Positions 5,701-6,122 of a DNA stretch of 6,122 nt are shown in pieces (position 1 is the first letter of the stretch; each line of letters opens with the position of its first letter). Both the position numbers and the translations under genes were made by a program. This DNA is from Chloroflexota bacterium (lineage in GTDB: Bacteria > Chloroflexota > Limnocylindria > P2-11E), in NCBI GenBank assembly GCA_005881085.1, contig VBGU01000187.1, forward strand, positions 1 to 6,122, read 5' to 3'. A model generated the notes under the pieces. That model saw only the letters and a program-made list of their open reading frames with translations. It did no database searches and was not told the DNA's origin.

Positions 5701-6122
5701 ATCCAGACGGCGACCCGCTCACGTACGCGTGGGACCTCGACAACAACGGCACCTTCGAAACGGCCGGCCAGACCGCGACCTTCTCAGCCGCCGCTCTCGA
5801 CGGGCCGACCACTCGGACCGTCTCCGTGCGTGCGACGGACAACGGCGGCCTGACGGCGACGACCTCGACGACGATCACGGTCGCCAACGTTGCGCCGACC
5901 GCGACGCTGCACGCGCCTTCGAGCGTGCTCGCCGGCTCCGACTTCGTACTCTCGCTTACGGATTCATTTGATCCATCGGTGGCCGACACGGCCGCGGGGT
6001 TCACCTTCGCCATCAACTGTGGGGCGGGCTACGGGGCGTTCGACTCGACTTCGAGCGCGTCGTGCCCGACGACGGTCACGGGTGATCGCTCGGTGGGCGC
6101 GAAGATCAAAGACAAGGATGGC
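2655..6122 (+). CDS. Large secreted modular endonuclease, ExeM/NucH type (3' end outside window)
   Basis: The frame is open for 1,156 codons to the last base, with no stop. It encodes an exported nuclease expected to cut extracellular DNA (perhaps RNA) using divalent metal. The order is signal peptide 1-28, lamin-tail domain about 33-195, tandem Ig-like domains 207-306 and 311-412, OB-like domain about 416-520, a linker with the family motif DFYESLEGM (562-570), catalytic EEP domain about 679-987, PKD domain 992-1077, and the start of a second PKD-like domain from 1081. Expected active-site residues are present: N687 (ATFNFENLDP), E721 (GGEEVQD), H852 (VNHFNSKGGDDP), D905/N907 (VIGDLNDFE), D948/H949 (VLDHIM) and D978/H979 (SDHDP). 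GGEPGGNIRQVFLFR (768-782) is also family-typical. It starts at ATG 2655 with GAGG upstream. The four cysteine pairs fit an oxidising location. Longer than many relatives, and the C-terminal anchor or sorting signal, if any, is outside the window. The likely role is nutrient scavenging or biofilm DNA turnover. Confidence 0.94.
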   Translation, partial: MFRSRFLTFVVFVSMLVALVPLSQRAAAVSTTVVISQVYGGGGNSGATFKNDFIELFNRGGAVVDVTGWSVQYASAAGTSWAATPLSGTIQPGQYYLVQEAAGAGGTTNLPTPDATGTIAMSATSAKVALVNTTAALTGSGCPFSATVVDFVGYGTANCAETSATLTLSNTTAASRKAGVPDTDSNSADFAVGAPNPHNTAYVDAVPAVASTTPGDGATGVATNSNLSVTFSEPVAASPGAFTVSCDSSGSHAVTTTGGPLTFTVDPTVNFAVGELCTATVVAAEIQDQDGFLDHPSGDRVFSFRTADVAPTISVTSPAAGATSVALNANITLTFSEPVDVTGTWFTIGCATSDGHEASATTGPTTFQLDPVVDFAANETCTVTVLASQVTDQDTIDPPDTMTADYVFRFTTIAAPTFIHDIQGASHLSPMTGLTPLNVPGVVTAKRTNGFYMQDTAPDSNEATSEGIFVFTSSVPTVNVGDAVSVKATVQEFRPGGDSTGNLKTTELVSPTVTVLSSGNPLPTPVVIGTGGRIPPNQLIEDDANGSVETSGVFDPANDGIDFYESLEGMRVQVNNAVAVGPTNAFGETPIIGDDGANALVRTARGGILLRPEDGNPERLVADDAIVSMPKVNVGDHYSGPIVGVLDYNFGNFFLEVTQSVGRIDNGLQRETATAPSTYELAVATFNFENLDPTDPQSKFDQLATYIVQSLRSPDLIGGEEVQDDNGATDNGIVDASATLSQLVAAIQAAGGPRYEWREIDPANDQDGGEPGGNIRQVFLFRTDRGLSFVDRPGATATTPTGVTGSGASTQLTLSPGRIDPTNPNGAWTSSRKPLVGEFVYRGEKVFAIVNHFNSKGGDDPLMGRFQPPVQSTATQRHKQATIVADFVSQITAADSNANVIVIGDLNDFEFSETVTILKNAGLHDFIETLPLNQRYSYEFEGNAQVLDHIMGSDAVFARLVEFDAVHVNAEFADQASDHDPSVIRVLFNREPTVSAGGPYTVHEGSTTTVTATGTDPDGDPLTYAWDLDNNGTFETAGQTATFSAAALDGPTTRTVSVRATDNGGLTATTSTTITVANVAPTATLHAPSSVLAGSDFVLSLTDSFDPSVADTAAGFTFAINCGAGYGAFDSTSSASCPTTVTGDRSVGAKIKDKDG
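2751..3239 (+). other. Lamin-tail (LTD) domain coding segment
   Basis: Residues about 33-195 begin VVISQVYGGGGNSG and continue with NDFIELFN, VTGWSVQYAS and QPGQYYLVQE. They end SRKAGVPDTDSNSADFAVG, the usual closing segment of bacterial LTD domains. These domains commonly precede secreted nucleases and may help bind DNA or the cell surface. C142 and C159 may form a disulfide. Confidence 0.88.
3273..3890 (+). repeat. Two tandem Ig-like (Big_5-type) domains
   Basis: Residues 207-306 and 311-412 are two copies of one domain. Both contain GAT.VA.N, TFSEPV, a cysteine pair 31 residues apart (C246/C277 and C350/C381), a DP.V.FA..E.CT.TV segment, a DQD turn and a final F.F.T strand. DNA similarity survives locally: 3339-3360 and 3651-3672 differ at three of 22 positions, 312 bases apart. 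These domains act as spacers or adhesive stalks in surface and secreted proteins. An old internal duplication is the likely origin. Confidence 0.85.
3900..4214 (+). other. OB-fold-like (YhcR/ExeM-type) domain coding segment
   Basis: Residues about 416-520 begin with FIHDIQGASHLSP and GVVTAKRTNGFYMQD. They continue with EGIFVF, VNVGDAVSVKATVQEF and TELVSPTVTVLSSG. This strand pattern matches the OB-like nucleic-acid-binding domain found just before the catalytic domain in ExeM and YhcR nucleases. It contains no cysteine. Confidence 0.78.
4689..5615 (+). other. Endonuclease/exonuclease/phosphatase (DNase I-like) catalytic domain
   Basis: Residues about 679-987 carry every motif expected of a DNase I-like fold: a metal-binding Asn and Glu (N687, E721), a catalytic His (H852), the Asp-x-Asn pair (D905, N907) and the closing SDHDP (D978, H979). 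The long insertion GGEPGGNIRQVFLFR and the GGDDP loop are typical of the MnuA/ExeM branch rather than of sphingomyelinases or AP endonucleases. It is likely active. Confidence 0.92.
5628..6122 (+). repeat. PKD domain followed by start of a second PKD-like domain
   Basis: Residues 992-1077 form a PKD domain: PTVSAGGPYTVHEG, TDPDGDPLTYAWDLDNNG, then VSVRATDNGGLTATTSTTITV. Residues 1081 onward (PTATLHAPSSVLAGS, then SFDPSVADTAAGFTFAINCG) begin a second, divergent copy that reaches IKDKDG at the window edge. Such repeats are extracellular spacers. C1122 and C1137 occur only in the second copy. More repeats or an anchor probably follow. Confidence 0.82.

Noticed and set aside
2655..6122. The nuclease and its neighbours as a phage-defence or toxin system
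   Set aside because: The nuclease has a clear signal peptide and extracellular modules. No immunity gene, sensor module or mobile-element marker is nearby, so an ordinary secreted DNase is the better reading.

Overview
This window is high-GC bacterial DNA with tightly packed genes. It carries five protein genes, two of which run off the window ends. I see no RNA genes, insertion sequences, CRISPR arrays or attachment sites. GC-rich codon use, weak ribosome-binding sites and the protein types fit a high-GC lineage such as Actinomycetota or a soil Chloroflexota. That assignment is an inference, because no phylogenetic marker is present.

Left part (1-918, + strand): the C-terminal half of a sensor histidine kinase is followed, overlapping or nearly so, by a small stand-alone receiver protein. 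Together they look like a two-component phosphorelay without a DNA-binding output domain in view. The receiver probably starts at a CTG codon that overlaps the kinase stop (CTGA).

Middle part (878-2596, - strand): a FAD-dependent amine or amino-acid oxidase of the DAO family is followed, 51 bases downstream, by a five-helix membrane protein of unknown function. The membrane protein's 3' end overlaps the receiver gene's 3' end by 41 bases in convergent orientation.

Right part (2655 to the window end, + strand): one uninterrupted frame of 1,156 codons has no stop before the window ends. It encodes a large secreted modular nuclease of the ExeM/NucH type. The order is signal peptide, lamin-tail domain, two tandem Ig-like domains, OB-like domain, endonuclease/exonuclease/phosphatase catalytic domain, one PKD domain and the start of a second PKD-like domain. 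It is transcribed divergently from the oxidase across a 58-base gap. All catalytic motifs look intact. Its eight cysteines form four pairs, each pair inside one accessory domain, as expected for an exported protein with disulfides.

The genes do not form an obvious single pathway. The likely themes are signal transduction (left), amine oxidation with a membrane partner (middle) and extracellular DNA degradation for nutrients or biofilm turnover (right). I found no clear evidence of an undescribed system. The most distinctive item is the domain architecture of the long nuclease.
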